Below are positions 37,294-47,761 of a stretch of 64,000 bases of DNA, one piece after another. Origin of the DNA: Yersinia thracica (lineage in GTDB: Bacteria > Pseudomonadota > Gammaproteobacteria > Enterobacterales > Enterobacteriaceae); contig NZ_CABHXX010000095.1 in the NCBI RefSeq assembly GCF_902170565.1, positions 248,001-312,000 of the forward strand. The letters are read 5' to 3'. The stretch's first letter is position 1. Every line of letters begins with the position of its first letter. The position numbers were made by a program, and so were the translations under genes. The notes beneath the pieces were generated by a model. The model had not been told where the DNA came from and did no database searches. It was given only the letters and a program-made list of their open reading frames with translations.

Positions 37294-37303
37294 CCTTTTG
37301 ATA

Positions 37304-40300
37304 TTAAGCCACTCTATGCTGAGCAAATGCCGCCAGCAGTTCACTGATAAACTTCAACCGCTGTGTCCGATCAGTTAAATCCTGGATAAATTTCAGTTTG
37401 GCTGGCCCTTCCAGACGGTATATCTGTGGTTGGCGTTGCAGCAAACCAATCAAATAAACCGGGTCCACTTTGTTCTTATCACCAAACTCGATAAAGCCAC
37501 CGCGTTCATTACCTTCAATACGTTTGATACCCAATTTCTGGGCCTGTTGGCGCAATTCTGCTGTATGCAACAGATAGCGGGCTGCATCGGGCAGTTTACC
37601 AAAGCGGTCAATCAGCTCGACTTTCAACTCATCAAGTTCAGTTTCACTGCGCGCACTGGCGATTCGCTTATAAAACGAAAGCCGGATATTCACATCAGGA
37701 ATAAAGTCTTCCGGCAGCAGCACTGGCATACGCATTTCAATCTCGGTCTGATTGCTGGTCAAATCTTCCAGCGACGGCTCTCTGCCTTCTTTCAGCGCAT
37801 CAACCGCGCTTTCCAGTAATTCCATATACAGAGAGAAACCGATGGTGGTCATTTGGCCACTTTGATCTTCACCTAATAGCTCACCGGCCCCACGAATCTC
37901 AAGGTCATGAGTTGCCAGGGCAAAACCAGCACCGAGATCTTCCAGTGACGCAATTGCCTCTAGCCGTTTTTTGGCATCGGTGGTCATGGCTTTCGGGTTC
38001 GGCGTGAGCAAGTAAGCATAGGCCTGATGGTGGGAACGCCCAACCCGGCCGCGCAATTGGTGCAACTGCGCCAGACCAAAGTGATCGGCGCGCTCGATGA
38101 TAATGGTATTGGCGCTCGGAATATCAATGCCGGTTTCAATAATGGTGGTACAGACCAACACGTTAAAACGCTGATGATGGAAATCATTCATCACCCGCTC
38201 CAGATCCCGCTCACGCATCTGGCCGTGGCCGATGGCAATGCGCGCCTCCGGCACTAATTCAGCGAGTCGCTGGGTGGCTTTTTCGATATTTTCCACGTCG
38301 TTATACAGGTAATAAACCTGCCCGCCACGGAGAATTTCGCGCAGAATCGCCTCGCGCACCACCAAGCTATCATACTCACGGACAAAGGTTTTTACCGCCA
38401 GACGGCGCGCGGGCGGGGTGGCAATAATGGATAAATCACGCATGCCGCTCATTGCCATATTCAATGTGCGCGGAATTGGCGTGGCGGTGAGGGTTAAAAT
38501 GTCGACATCGGCGCGCATCGCCTTGATTCGCTCTTTGTGGCGTACCCCAAAGCGGTGCTCTTCATCGACAACCAACAGCCCAAGGTCTTGCCAGCGCAAA
38601 TCAGTTTGCAGCAATTTGTGGGTGCCAATAATAATATCGACTTTCCCTTCAGCCGCTTGTTCCAAAATCACTTGCTGCTCTTTGGCGCTGCGGAAGCGGG
38701 ACATCATTTCAATCCGCACCGGCCAGGTAGCAAAACGGTCGCGGAAGTTGTCAAAATGCTGTTGGGCCAGCAGGGTGGTCGGCACCAAGACCGCCACTTG
38801 CTTATTATTCGCCACCGCCAGGAAAGCCGCTCGCATAGCCACTTCGGTTTTACCGAAACCGACATCCCCACACACCAGGCGGTCCATAGCCAGTGGCCGG
38901 CACATATCACTGAGCACCGCATTGATGGCCTGTTCCTGATCCGGCGTGGTTTCGAATGGGAAGCTTTGGCAAAACAGCTGATACTGTTCTTTATCCAACT
39001 TGAATTTAAAGCCCGATTTAGCGGCGCGCTGTGCATAGATATCCAGCAGTTCGGCGGCCACATCACGCACTTTCTCGGCGGCTTTCTGCCGGGCGCGGCT
39101 CCAGGCCTCACCACCCAATTTATGCAGCGGTGCATTATCATCGGCTCCGCCGGAATAGCGGCTGATCAGGTGTAATGAGGAGACCGGCACATAGAGTTTA
39201 TCTTCACCGGCATAGGTCAATATTAGGTATTCAGCTTTAATGCCGCCCGCTTCTAAGGTGGTCAGGCCCAGATAGCGGCCAACACCGTGTTCCAGATGCA
39301 CCACCGGCTGGCCGGGGCGCAACTCCGCCAAATTGCGGATCAGAGTATCGGTGTTGATGGTGCGGCGATTATCTTGACGGCGGCGGCTCACGCGCTCGCC
39401 CAGCAAGTCACTTTCGCAAATCAGCGCTAATTGTTTTTCGCGGTCGAGGAAGCCGCGTTCAGCGGCACCAATCATCAGATAATGACCGGGGGCGCTAGCC
39501 TGAGCTAACTCGGTTATCAAGGTCGGGCTGATTTTTATCCGCGCCAGCAGGTCTTGCAGGGTTTCGCGCCGCCCCTCACTTTCCACCGAGAACACCACGC
39601 TACCGCTGAATGACTCAATAAAGCGCCGCAGATTATCCAACGGTGCTTTTTGCTGCGCCTGTACCGCTAAATCGGGCAGCGCTTGATAAAGTAAGTTGGT
39701 ATTGGCGGTTTTTGCTGGTAATTCTGCCGTTTTAAACTGAACTCGCGGCCACTCTTTTAGCTCACTAAAGAGTGAATCCACCCGCAACCATAAGGTTTCT
39801 GGGGCCAGCAATGGGCGCATCGGGTCAATACGGCGGCTTTCATAGCGCTGGTTAACATCCAACCAGAAACGCTCTGCCGAGTTTTCCAAATCACCGGTAT
39901 TGATCAATAAGGTATTTTCAGGCAAATAGCTAAAAAGTGTCGGTAATGGCTGGCTGAAGAACAGCGGCTGCCAATATTCAATACCAGCAGGCCAGATGCC
40001 TTTGCTCACTTGCTGGTAAATATATTCTGCATCACGGCGCACTTCAAACTGTTCCCGCCATTGGCTGCGGAATAATTCAATGGCGATTTTATCTATCGGG
40101 AATTCATGAGCGGGCAGTAAATTTATGTGCTCAACTTCTGACAGTGTGCGCTGTGAATCCACATCAAATACACGCAAACTATCAATATCATCATCAAAAA
40201 AATCAATGCGATAGGGTTCTTCACTGCCCATCGGATACAAATCAAGCAAGGCCCCACGGGTGGCGAACTCGCCGTGTTCCATGACCTGATCGACACTGCG

Positions 40301-40750
40301 ATATCCTGCTTGTTCAAGCTGAGCGCGCAACTTATCCCGTGATAGATGCTGGCCTTTTTTCATCACCAACGCATGGCCATGCAGGAATGCGTGCGGGCAA
40401 ACCCGTTGCATCAAAGTATTAATCGGGAGAATAATAACGCCGCGTTCCATAGTCGGAAGGTGATACAAACAGGAAAGGCGCGCCGAAATAATATCCTGAT
40501 GAGGAGAAAAACTGTCGTAAGGCAGTGTTTCCCAGTCGGAGAGGGTATTCACCGGACGAGGGGAAAACTGCTGAATCTCATCACGCAGCCGCAGTGCCGT
40601 TTGCATCTCCGGGGTAATTAACATTACCGGGCCATCATGGCGCTCAATGATTTCTGCACACTCGACGGCGCAAGCTGAACCAGTCAACTGACCTAACTGG
40701 CGGGTGTCGCCACGGCGCGTCGGCAATGAATAACGATGTTGTTGGGACAT
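37304..40750 (-). CDS. mfd: Transcription-repair coupling factor Mfd
   Basis: Removes RNA polymerase stalled at DNA lesions and recruits UvrA. 1148 residues with the family order: UvrB-like N-terminal domain, RNA-polymerase-interacting domain (GQPVVHLEHGVGRYLGL), and the translocase with DRLVCGDVGFGKTEVAMRAAF (Walker A), VVDEEHRFG (DEEH box), LTLTATPIPRTL and the TRG-region, then the TRCF C-terminal domain. Full length with no frameshift. Divergent from lolC across an ERIC element. Confidence 0.97.
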   Translation of the reverse strand: MSQQHRYSLPTRRGDTRQLGQLTGSACAVECAEIIERHDGPVMLITPEMQTALRLRDEIQQFSPRPVNTLSDWETLPYDSFSPHQDIISARLSCLYHLPTMERGVIILPINTLMQRVCPHAFLHGHALVMKKGQHLSRDKLRAQLEQAGYRSVDQVMEHGEFATRGALLDLYPMGSEEPYRIDFFDDDIDSLRVFDVDSQRTLSEVEHINLLPAHEFPIDKIAIELFRSQWREQFEVRRDAEYIYQQVSKGIWPAGIEYWQPLFFSQPLPTLFSYLPENTLLINTGDLENSAERFWLDVNQRYESRRIDPMRPLLAPETLWLRVDSLFSELKEWPRVQFKTAELPAKTANTNLLYQALPDLAVQAQQKAPLDNLRRFIESFSGSVVFSVESEGRRETLQDLLARIKISPTLITELAQASAPGHYLMIGAAERGFLDREKQLALICESDLLGERVSRRRQDNRRTINTDTLIRNLAELRPGQPVVHLEHGVGRYLGLTTLEAGGIKAEYLILTYAGEDKLYVPVSSLHLISRYSGGADDNAPLHKLGGEAWSRARQKAAEKVRDVAAELLDIYAQRAAKSGFKFKLDKEQYQLFCQSFPFETTPDQEQAINAVLSDMCRPLAMDRLVCGDVGFGKTEVAMRAAFLAVANNKQVAVLVPTTLLAQQHFDNFRDRFATWPVRIEMMSRFRSAKEQQVILEQAAEGKVDIIIGTHKLLQTDLRWQDLGLLVVDEEHRFGVRHKERIKAMRADVDILTLTATPIPRTLNMAMSGMRDLSIIATPPARRLAVKTFVREYDSLVVREAILREILRGGQVYYLYNDVENIEKATQRLAELVPEARIAIGHGQMRERDLERVMNDFHHQRFNVLVCTTIIETGIDIPSANTIIIERADHFGLAQLHQLRGRVGRSHHQAYAYLLTPNPKAMTTDAKKRLEAIASLEDLGAGFALATHDLEIRGAGELLGEDQSGQMTTIGFSLYMELLESAVDALKEGREPSLEDLTSNQTEIEMRMPVLLPEDFIPDVNIRLSFYKRIASARSETELDELKVELIDRFGKLPDAARYLLHTAELRQQAQKLGIKRIEGNERGGFIEFGDKNKVDPVYLIGLLQRQPQIYRLEGPAKLKFIQDLTDRTQRLKFISELLAAFAQHRVA

Positions 40751-40858
40751 AAGCAGTTAAACAGTCTCTTTATCAGGACGAGTTATCTCGGCGGCTATCC
40801 TAGCACGTGAGAAGACATAGCCACAGACTGGCGCTCTTATTTGCAATAAAAGCCGGAG

Positions 40859-40986
40859 ATATATCCAATAGATCTCAAGGTGCAGGAAGGCGGCAAGCGA
40901 GAAAATCCCGATGAGCTTACTAAAGTAAGTGATTCGGGTAAACGAGCGCGGCCAACACGCCTGTAACTTGAAAGATGAAGGATATA
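40859..40986. repeat. ERIC element between mfd and lolC
   Basis: About 128 bp with inverted ends TATATCC...GGATATA. The core GATGAGCTTACTAAAGTAAG followed by TGATTCGGGTAAACGAGCG matches the conserved ERIC centre. It lies in the upstream regions of both divergent genes and could form a long hairpin. Confidence 0.85.
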
Positions 40987-41069
40987 GGCGGTTAATGGTT
41001 CCATAAAGCGGTAGTACCCTTTATTATCCTTGATCACTTTGCTTTAGCAACAGGATCTAAACAGATTTC

Positions 41070-42272
41070 ATGTATCAACCTGTCGCATTATTTATTGGCC
41101 TGCGTTATATGCGCGGGCGTGCATCTGACCGCTTTGGTCGGTTTGTTTCATGGCTGTCTACCATTGGCATCACTCTGGGAGTGATGGCATTGATCACCGT
41201 ACTATCTGTGATGAATGGTTTTGAGCGCGATTTGCAGAATAACATTTTGGGGCTGATGCCACAGGCGCTAATTACCACGCCACAAGGTTCTCTCGACCCG
41301 AACAAAATGCCTGCTTCATCACTGAAATCACTGACGGGCGTCACCGACGTCGTACCATTGACCACCGCCGATGTGGTGCTACAAAGTGCGCGCAATCTAG
41401 CCGCTGGGGTGATGCTGGGGGTTGACCCCAATCAGCATGAGCCTCTGAGTGACTACCTGGTCAATGTGCATCTAAAGGATTTACAACCGGGGAGCTACAA
41501 TATCATCCTCGGTGAAAAATTGGCCGGTCAATTGGGGGTTAAACGCGGTGAAACACTGCGTTTGATGGTGCCGAGTGCCAGCCAATTTACCCCCATGGGG
41601 CGTATTCCCAGCCAGCGCTTGTTCAATATTATTGGAACATTCGCCGCTGACAGTGAGGTAGATGGCTATCAAATGTTGGTTAATCAGCAGGATGCATCAC
41701 GCCTAATGCGCTACCCCGCGGGTAACATTACCGGCTGGCGTTTATTCCTTTCACAGCCGCTGGCCGTCGATAGTTTGGGTCAACAAGCTTTGCCCGAGGG
41801 GATGGTATGGAAAGATTGGCGCGAGCGTAAAGGCGAGCTTTTCCAGGCAGTCCGGATGGAAAAAAACATGATGGGGCTGTTACTTAGCCTGATTATTGCT
41901 GTCGCGGCCTTTAATATCATTACCTCGCTCGGCCTGTTAGTGATGGAAAAACAGGGCGAAGTGGCTATTTTACAAACCCAAGGGCTAAGTCGCCGGCAAA
42001 TTATGCTGGTGTTTATGGTGCAGGGGGCCACCGCTGGGGTGATTGGTGCCTTGCTGGGTGCTGGGCTTGGCATCTTACTTGCCAGCCAATTGAACACCAT
42101 TATTCCAGTTCTCGGCTTATTGATTGATGGTGCCAGCTTGCCGGTCGAGATTAACCCGGTTCAGGTGACCGTGATTGCTTTGTTGGCGATGGCGATTGCT
42201 TTGCTTTCTACGCTTTACCCTTCCTGGCGCGCTGCCGCCGCACAACCTGCCGAGGCTTTACGCTATGAGTAA
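41070..42272 (+). CDS. lolC: Lipoprotein-releasing ABC transporter permease LolC
   Basis: Inner-membrane subunit of the LolCDE complex that hands outer-membrane lipoproteins to LolA. It has the family plan: one N-terminal membrane segment (about 25-47), a large periplasmic domain with the LolA-binding hook, and three C-terminal segments (FtsX-type, [24 protein letters not shown] onward). 400 residues. lolD begins inside its last codons (42265), so the two are coupled. Confidence 0.96.
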   Translation: MYQPVALFIGLRYMRGRASDRFGRFVSWLSTIGITLGVMALITVLSVMNGFERDLQNNILGLMPQALITTPQGSLDPNKMPASSLKSLTGVTDVVPLTTADVVLQSARNLAAGVMLGVDPNQHEPLSDYLVNVHLKDLQPGSYNIILGEKLAGQLGVKRGETLRLMVPSASQFTPMGRIPSQRLFNIIGTFAADSEVDGYQMLVNQQDASRLMRYPAGNITGWRLFLSQPLAVDSLGQQALPEGMVWKDWRERKGELFQAVRMEKNMMGLLLSLIIAVAAFNIITSLGLLVMEKQGEVAILQTQGLSRRQIMLVFMVQGATAGVIGALLGAGLGILLASQLNTIIPVLGLLIDGASLPVEINPVQVTVIALLAMAIALLSTLYPSWRAAAAQPAEALRYE

Positions 42273-42969
42273 TCATCCTTTATTACAGTGCTTAAACCTG
42301 TGTAAACGCTATCAGGAAGGCCAACTGTATACCGACGTGTTGCGCAATGTGTCGTTTACCATTGAAGCCGGTGAGCTGATGGCGATTGTCGGCAGTTCTG
42401 GTTCGGGTAAAAGTACCTTATTACATTTGTTAGGTGGGCTGGATTCCCCCACCTCCGGCGAAGTGATTTATCAAGGGCGTTCACTGAATCAAATGTCCTC
42501 TACCGCAAAAGCTGAGTTGCGCAATCGCGAGTTAGGTTTTATCTATCAATTCCACCATTTGCTACCCGATTTCACTGCATTGGAAAATGTGGCGATGCCG
42601 CTATTGATTGGCGGTGCGAAACCGAGCGAAGCGCAGGATAAAGCCCACGCCATGTTGGCGGCGGTGGGGTTGGAAAAACGCAGTAAACATCGCCCGTCGG
42701 AGTTATCTGGCGGTGAACGTCAGCGGGTGGCGATTGCGCGTTCACTGGTCAATAACCCGTCGCTGGTGCTGGCCGATGAACCGACCGGTAACCTTGACCA
42801 GCGGAATGCCGATAGCATCTTTAATTTGTTAGGTGAATTGAATGTTCGTCAAGGGACGGCATTTTTAGTCGTCACCCACGATTTGCAATTGGCTAAGCGC
42901 ATGAGCCGCCAGTTGGAAATGCGTGACGGTCAGCTACAGCAACATTTGACGTTGGTGGGGGCGCAATAG
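42265..42969 (+). CDS. lolD: Lipoprotein-releasing ABC transporter ATPase LolD
   Basis: Cytoplasmic ATPase of LolCDE. Walker [13 protein letters not shown], the LolD-specific [20 protein letters not shown], signature [15 protein letters not shown] and Walker [13 protein letters not shown] are all present. ATG at 42265 overlaps the lolC end by eight bases and gives [19 protein letters not shown]; the upstream extension in the same frame lies inside lolC. 234 residues. Confidence 0.96.
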   Translation: MSNHPLLQCLNLCKRYQEGQLYTDVLRNVSFTIEAGELMAIVGSSGSGKSTLLHLLGGLDSPTSGEVIYQGRSLNQMSSTAKAELRNRELGFIYQFHHLLPDFTALENVAMPLLIGGAKPSEAQDKAHAMLAAVGLEKRSKHRPSELSGGERQRVAIARSLVNNPSLVLADEPTGNLDQRNADSIFNLLGELNVRQGTAFLVVTHDLQLAKRMSRQLEMRDGQLQQHLTLVGAQ

Positions 42970-44228
42970 TGGCGATGGGAATGGGCGTTTCGCCACTTTC
43001 ACTGTTAATCGGTTTACGTTTTAGCCGTGGCCGCCGTCGCGGCGGCATGGTGTCACTGATTTCGGTGATATCTACCTTGGGCATTGCCCTGGGTGTTGCG
43101 GTGCTGATCGTCGGCTTAAGTGCAATGAACGGCTTCGAACGTGAGCTAAAAAACCGTATTTTGGCGGTGGTGCCTCATGGTGAAATTGCGGTCGTCAATC
43201 AGCCATTTAGCAGCTGGGCACAAACTCTACAGCGGATTGAAAAAGTGCCCGGTATTGTGGCGGCGGCACCTTATATCAAATTCACCGGCTTGATTGAAAA
43301 TGCCACTCAATTACGTGCGGTAGAGGTCAAAGGGGTTGATCCTGAGGGCGAGCAGCATCTCAGTGCATTACCCAGTTTTGTCCTTGACCATGCTTGGGAT
43401 AATTTCAAAGCTGGTCAGCAGCAGATTATTTTAGGTAAAGGTCTGGCCGATGCGCTGGGTGTGAAGCAGGGGTCATGGCTGACGGTGATGATCCCCAATA
43501 GCGACCCTGAGATGAAATTGCTGCAACCTAAGCGCATTCGCTTGCAGGTAGCGGGCGTTTTTCAATTGAGCGGACAACTGGATCATAGCCTGGCATTGGT
43601 GCCTTTAAGTGATGCCCAGCAATATCTGGATATGGGTGACAGTGTCACTGGTATAGCCATCAAGGTGGATGATGTCTACAACGCCAATCAACTGGTGCGC
43701 AGCGCCGGTGAAGTTTCCAATGCTTATGTTTATATCAGCAGTTGGATTGGCACCTATGGCTATATGTATCGCGATATTCAAATGATCCGTACTATCATGT
43801 ATTTAGCTATGGTGCTGGTGATTGGGGTGGCCAGTTTTAACATTGTCTCCACACTGGTCATGGCCGTTAAAGATAAAAGCAGCGATATTGCAGTTTTGCG
43901 CACATTAGGGGCTAAAGATGGCCTCATTCGCGCCATTTTTATGTGGTATGGCTTGCTGGCGGGGCTTATCGGCAGTGTTAGCGGGACGGTGGTGGGGGTG
44001 ATTGTTTCTTTGCAATTAACCAACATTATCCGTGGGTTAGAAAAACTGGTCGGGCACCAATTTTTGTCGGGCGATATATACTTCATCGACTTTTTACCGT
44101 CAGAATTACACTGGTTTGATGTGGCCTGTGTGCTGGCAACCGCGTTGGTGTTGAGCTTAATTGCCAGTTGGTATCCGGCTCGTCGTGCCAGCCGTATTGA
44201 TCCGGCGCGGGTGTTGAGCGGACAATAG
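42969..44228 (+). CDS. lolE: Lipoprotein-releasing ABC transporter permease LolE
   Basis: Second membrane subunit of LolCDE, binding the lipoprotein substrate. FtsX-type topology like LolC, with the N-terminal [20 protein letters not shown] and C-terminal [20 protein letters not shown]. The GTG start at 42969 shares its first base with the lolD stop. 419 residues, a few more at the N-terminus than E. coli; the in-frame ATG at 42975 is an alternative start. Its last five codons (with stop) are tandemly repeated downstream. Confidence 0.95.
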   Translation: MAMGMGVSPLSLLIGLRFSRGRRRGGMVSLISVISTLGIALGVAVLIVGLSAMNGFERELKNRILAVVPHGEIAVVNQPFSSWAQTLQRIEKVPGIVAAAPYIKFTGLIENATQLRAVEVKGVDPEGEQHLSALPSFVLDHAWDNFKAGQQQIILGKGLADALGVKQGSWLTVMIPNSDPEMKLLQPKRIRLQVAGVFQLSGQLDHSLALVPLSDAQQYLDMGDSVTGIAIKVDDVYNANQLVRSAGEVSNAYVYISSWIGTYGYMYRDIQMIRTIMYLAMVLVIGVASFNIVSTLVMAVKDKSSDIAVLRTLGAKDGLIRAIFMWYGLLAGLIGSVSGTVVGVIVSLQLTNIIRGLEKLVGHQFLSGDIYFIDFLPSELHWFDVACVLATALVLSLIASWYPARRASRIDPARVLSGQ

Positions 44229-44288
44229 TTGAGTGGACAATAGTTGAGTGGACAATAGTTGAGTGGACAATAGTTGAGTGGACAATAG
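44214..44288 (+). repeat. Five 15-bp tandem copies of the lolE tail and stop codon
   Basis: TTGAGTGGACAATAG at 44229-44243, 44244-44258, 44259-44273 and 44274-44288, preceded by the lolE end itself (44214-44228, one mismatch). Each unit reads LSGQ-stop in the lolE frame. A partial sixth unit follows at 44289. Confidence 0.95.
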
Positions 44289-44369
44289 TTGAGCTGGCAA
44301 TAAAATAATCTAAAAATAAGTCAAATTGACAATAATTTCTCTGGACAATAATGGGTAAGGGGCAAGCTT

Positions 44370-45281
44370 ATGTATTACGGTTTTGATATGGGTGGCACCA
44401 AAATTGAGTTAGGTGTTTTTGATGCTAACCTGCAACGAATCTGGCATAAGCGGGTCCCTACGCCGCGTGAGGATTATCGACAACTACTGCAAACGTTGCA
44501 GGATTTAACGCTGGAAGCTGATGAATTTTGTGGGGTTAAAGGCAGCGTAGGTATTGGTATTCCCGGTTTGCCAAATGCGGATGATGGCACGGTGTTCACG
44601 GCGAATGTGCCCGCGGCAATGGGCCAATCCTTACAAAGTGACCTTTCCACATTAATTGGGCGCGAAGTTCGCATTGATAATGATGCCAACTGCTTTGCAC
44701 TGTCTGAAGCTTGGGACCCTGAATTCCGTGGTTATCCTACGGTATTAGGGTTGATTCTCGGCACGGGTGTCGGCGGCGGTCTGATTGTGAATGGCAGCAT
44801 TGTCAGTGGGCGGAACCATATCACGGGCGAATTTGGTCATTTTCGTTTGCCGGTAGATGCGCTGGATATTCTCGGAGCCGATATTCCACGGGTGCCTTGT
44901 GGTTGTGGCCATAACGGCTGTATTGAGAATTACATTTCAGGGCGCGGCTTTGAATGGATGTATAAACACTTCAATCAGCAATCCTTGCCCGCGACTGAAA
45001 TCATTGCTAACTATAATGACGGTGAATCCAAGGCTGTGGCGCATGTTGAGCGCTTTATGGATGTACTGGCGGTATGCCTGGGCAATTTATTAACCATGCT
45101 GGATCCCCATTTGGTGGTGATTGGCGGGGGATTATCCAATTTCGAGCACATTTATCAGGAACTGCCAAAACGCTTACCTCAGCATTTATTGCGAGTAGCC
45201 CGCTTGCCGCGCATTGAAAAAGCGCGTTATGGTGATGCGGGCGGTGTTCGTGGGGCGGCGTTCCTGCATTTGTCTAAGTAA
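44370..45281 (+). CDS. nagK: N-acetylglucosamine kinase
   Basis: ROK-family kinase that phosphorylates GlcNAc freed during peptidoglycan recycling, complementing NagZ in the same window. It shows the ATP motif [12 protein letters not shown], the catalytic region [21 protein letters not shown] and the ROK zinc site [15 protein letters not shown]. 303 residues. It lies downstream of the lolE repeat array and upstream of cobB, the E. coli order. Confidence 0.96.
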   Translation: MYYGFDMGGTKIELGVFDANLQRIWHKRVPTPREDYRQLLQTLQDLTLEADEFCGVKGSVGIGIPGLPNADDGTVFTANVPAAMGQSLQSDLSTLIGREVRIDNDANCFALSEAWDPEFRGYPTVLGLILGTGVGGGLIVNGSIVSGRNHITGEFGHFRLPVDALDILGADIPRVPCGCGHNGCIENYISGRGFEWMYKHFNQQSLPATEIIANYNDGESKAVAHVERFMDVLAVCLGNLLTMLDPHLVVIGGGLSNFEHIYQELPKRLPQHLLRVARLPRIEKARYGDAGGVRGAAFLHLSK

Positions 45282-45324
45282 TAGTCGTTATTATCAATAA
45301 TGTTACCCATAAAAGGTAAAAGTT

Positions 45325-46161
45325 ATGCGCATTCGCCATCGGCTATGTCGGTTTCGCAAGAATAAACAATTGCGGCATCAACGTTTTCGCTCCCGTATTT
45401 TTCATCGAGACAGTGCCGCAACTTCAGAAATGAAGAAGCCATTTGTGGTGGTTCTGACCGGGGCTGGTATCTCGGCTGAATCGGGCATTCGGACTTTCCG
45501 TGCGGCGGATGGTTTGTGGGAAGAGCATCAGGTGGAGGATGTTGCGACCCCGGAAGGCTATCGCCGTGACTCTGAACTGGTTCAAGCTTTTTATAATGCA
45601 CGCCGCCGTCAGTTACAGCAGCCCGATATCGCGCCGAATGCCGCCCACTTTGCACTCGCTGATTTAGAAGCGGTGCTGGGTGATAACTTTGTGCTGGTTA
45701 CTCAGAATATAGATAATTTGCATGAGAGGGCGGGTAGCAAACGCGTTATTCATATGCATGGCGAACTACTGAAAGTCCGCTGTACGCAGTCTGGTCAAGT
45801 GCTGGACTGGCCGGGTGACCTCAGTGCGGACGAGCGCTGCCATTGTTGCCAATTTCCATCCCCCTTGCGCCCCCATATTGTGTGGTTTGGTGAAATGCCG
45901 ATGGGAATGGATGAAATTTATCAGGCGCTGGCTGAAGCTGATTTCTTTATTTCGATTGGCACTTCCGGGCATGTCTATCCCGCCGCCGGGTTTGTTCATG
46001 AATCAAGCTTGCACGGCGCTCATACCGTCGAGTTAAATCTGGAGCCTAGTCAAGTCGAGAGCCAGTTTGATGAAAAACACTACGGTTTAGCCAGTAAAGT
46101 GGTGCCAGAATATGTGCGCGAATTTTTAACCACCCGTGGCGAGAATCGCCAAGGCGACTAA
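45325..46161 (+). CDS. cobB: NAD-dependent protein deacylase CobB (sirtuin)
   Basis: Sirtuin that removes acetyl and succinyl groups from lysines, including that of acetyl-CoA synthetase. NAD-binding [15 protein letters not shown], catalytic His in VIHMHGEL, zinc Cys pairs (CTQ... and CHCC) and [13 protein letters not shown] are present. The ATG at 45325 gives the long enterobacterial form with the arginine-rich N-terminal tail ([20 protein letters not shown]); an internal ATG at 45430 would give the short form. 278 residues. The stop codon abuts an ERIC element. Confidence 0.94.
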   Translation: MRIRHRLCRFRKNKQLRHQRFRSRIFHRDSAATSEMKKPFVVVLTGAGISAESGIRTFRAADGLWEEHQVEDVATPEGYRRDSELVQAFYNARRRQLQQPDIAPNAAHFALADLEAVLGDNFVLVTQNIDNLHERAGSKRVIHMHGELLKVRCTQSGQVLDWPGDLSADERCHCCQFPSPLRPHIVWFGEMPMGMDEIYQALAEADFFISIGTSGHVYPAAGFVHESSLHGAHTVELNLEPSQVESQFDEKHYGLASKVVPEYVREFLTTRGENRQGD

Positions 46162-46286
46162 TTACCCTGCTTAATTGGTGCCGCAGTGTTGTTAGCGGCT
46201 CTCACTCACCCGAATCACTGACTTAAGTCAGCTCATCGGGGTTTGCTCGTTGGCTGCCTAGCTGCAACGCCAATTACTTGGGTAAT
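46161..46286. repeat. Complete ERIC element after cobB
   Basis: 126 bp with exact inverted ends ATTACCC (46161-46167) and GGGTAAT (46280-46286) and the core CCGAATCACTGACTTAAGTC, then AGCTCATCGGGG, in reverse orientation to the copy at 40859. It begins at the cobB stop codon. Confidence 0.92.
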
Positions 46287-46338
46287 ACTCTGCTTAATTG
46301 GTGCCGCAGCGTTGTTAGCGGCACTCACTCATTCATTC
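46287..46338. repeat. Partial second ERIC copy in tandem
   Basis: CTGCTTAATTGGTGCCGCAG with CGTTGTTAGCGGCACTCACTC repeats the first 45 or so bases of the preceding ERIC with few changes, then diverges. A direct tandem one-and-a-third arrangement. Confidence 0.85.
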
Positions 46339-46412
46339 AAACACTCGGTGTTGTTCCTATATTGCTTTTTTATTCTGACTTAAGTTTGTCTAAAACTGAC
46401 CTGACGCAATAT

Positions 46413-46426
46413 TTGATGGTGATCAC
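46413..46426 (+). promoter_or_regulatory. FNR site upstream of pepT
   Basis: TTGATggtgATCAC, one mismatch from the FNR consensus, 40 bases before the pepT ATG. pepT is induced anaerobically through FNR in Salmonella and E. coli, so activation is expected. A -10-like CATAAT or TATTAT follows (46432-46452), but I cannot fix the start point. Confidence 0.65.
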
Positions 46427-46465
46427 TTCCCCATAATGATATTCACTATTATGAAGGTGGGAACC

Positions 46466-47701
46466 ATGGACAAATTACTCGACCGCTTTTTCAACTATGT
46501 TTCTTTTGATACCCAAGCAAAAGCCAATGTAAAATCCGTGCCGAGCACTGAAGGGCAGCGCAAGCTGGCTCTGGCGTTGCAACAGGAGTTGCTGTCGCTG
46601 GGGTTTTCTCAGGTTAATTTGAGTGACCACGGCTGTGTGATGGCAACATTGCCTGCAAATGTTGCCTGGCCGGTCCCCACGGTTGGTTTTATTGCTCATC
46701 TCGACACTTCACCCGATTTCTCGGGGAAAAATGTTAATCCACAGATTGTAGAAAACTACCGTGGTGGTGATATTGCTTTGGGAATAGGTGATGAGGTTCT
46801 GTCCCCGGTCATGTTCCCCGTCCTGCATCAATTGCTTGGGCACACCTTGATTACCACTGACGGTAAGACCCTATTAGGTGCGGACGATAAAGCGGGCATT
46901 GCGGAAATTATCACCGCCATGGTGCGCTTAAAGCACAATAATGTTCCTCATGGGGATATCCGTATCGCATTCACGCCAGATGAAGAAGTGGGGAAGGGCG
47001 CGCGCTTCTTTAATGTGGCGGAGTTTGATGCCCAATGGGCTTATACCGTGGATGGCGGCGGTGTCGGCGAACTCGAGTTTGAGAATTTTAATGCGGCTGC
47101 GGTGACAATAAAAATTGTCGGTAACAATGTTCATCCTGGGAGTGCTAAAGGGGTGATGGTGAATGCACTGTCGCTGGCAACCCGTTTCCATCAGGAATTA
47201 CCGGCGAATGAAACCCCTGAATGTACAGAGGGTTATGACGGCTTTTATCATCTGCAAAGCATTAAAGGCTCGGTTGAACGGGCAGAAATGCACTATATCG
47301 TGCGCGATTTTAACCGCGATGGATTTGAAGCTCGCAAGAAGAATATGGTAGATATCGCCAAGCGGGTTGGTAAAGGTTTACACCGTGACTGTTATATCGA
47401 AATCGTTATGGATGATAGTTATTACAATATGCGTGAGCATATTATTAAGCATCCACATATCATTGAGATAGCACAGCAGGCGATGCGTGATTGCGATATC
47501 ACGCCGATTATGAAGCCAATCCGTGGTGGTACTGACGGCGCTCAGCTATCTTTCATGGGTTTACCTTGCCCCAATATCTTTACCGGCGGCTATAATTATC
47601 ATGGTAAACATGAGTTTATAACATTGGAAGGGATGGAAAAAGCGGTGGCGGTTATCATGAGAATTGCTGAATTGACGGCCAAACGGGCTAAAGAGTCATA
47701 A
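46466..47701 (+). CDS. pepT: Peptidase T (tripeptidase)
   Basis: Zinc aminotripeptidase of the M20 family. Metal and catalytic motifs are visible: [52 protein letters not shown] and [13 protein letters not shown] at 46466 gives [20 protein letters not shown] as in E. coli, after AGGTGGG; the upstream in-frame ATG at 46436 would add ten residues. 411 residues. Monocistronic with an FNR box and its own terminator. Confidence 0.95.
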   Translation: MDKLLDRFFNYVSFDTQAKANVKSVPSTEGQRKLALALQQELLSLGFSQVNLSDHGCVMATLPANVAWPVPTVGFIAHLDTSPDFSGKNVNPQIVENYRGGDIALGIGDEVLSPVMFPVLHQLLGHTLITTDGKTLLGADDKAGIAEIITAMVRLKHNNVPHGDIRIAFTPDEEVGKGARFFNVAEFDAQWAYTVDGGGVGELEFENFNAAAVTIKIVGNNVHPGSAKGVMVNALSLATRFHQELPANETPECTEGYDGFYHLQSIKGSVERAEMHYIVRDFNRDGFEARKKNMVDIAKRVGKGLHRDCYIEIVMDDSYYNMREHIIKHPHIIEIAQQAMRDCDITPIMKPIRGGTDGAQLSFMGLPCPNIFTGGYNYHGKHEFITLEGMEKAVAVIMRIAELTAKRAKES

Positions 47702-47718
47702 ATCTGGCCGGCTGTTAA

Positions 47719-47745
47719 AACGCCCCGTTTATCGGGGCGTTTGTG
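47719..47745 (+). terminator. pepT terminator
   Basis: Perfect 9-bp stem AACGCCCCG / CGGGGCGTT with a TTTAT loop, between convergent pepT and roxA. Confidence 0.85.
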
Positions 47746-47761
47746 TGATAAGTCCGAAATA

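Noticed and set aside
38537-39175. 212-codon plus-strand frame inside mfd
   Set aside because: Antisense shadow of the conserved Mfd helicase motifs.
44214-44288. Tandem repeats considered as a CRISPR array
   Set aside because: Units are 15 bp with no spacers and match the lolE end; not CRISPR-like.
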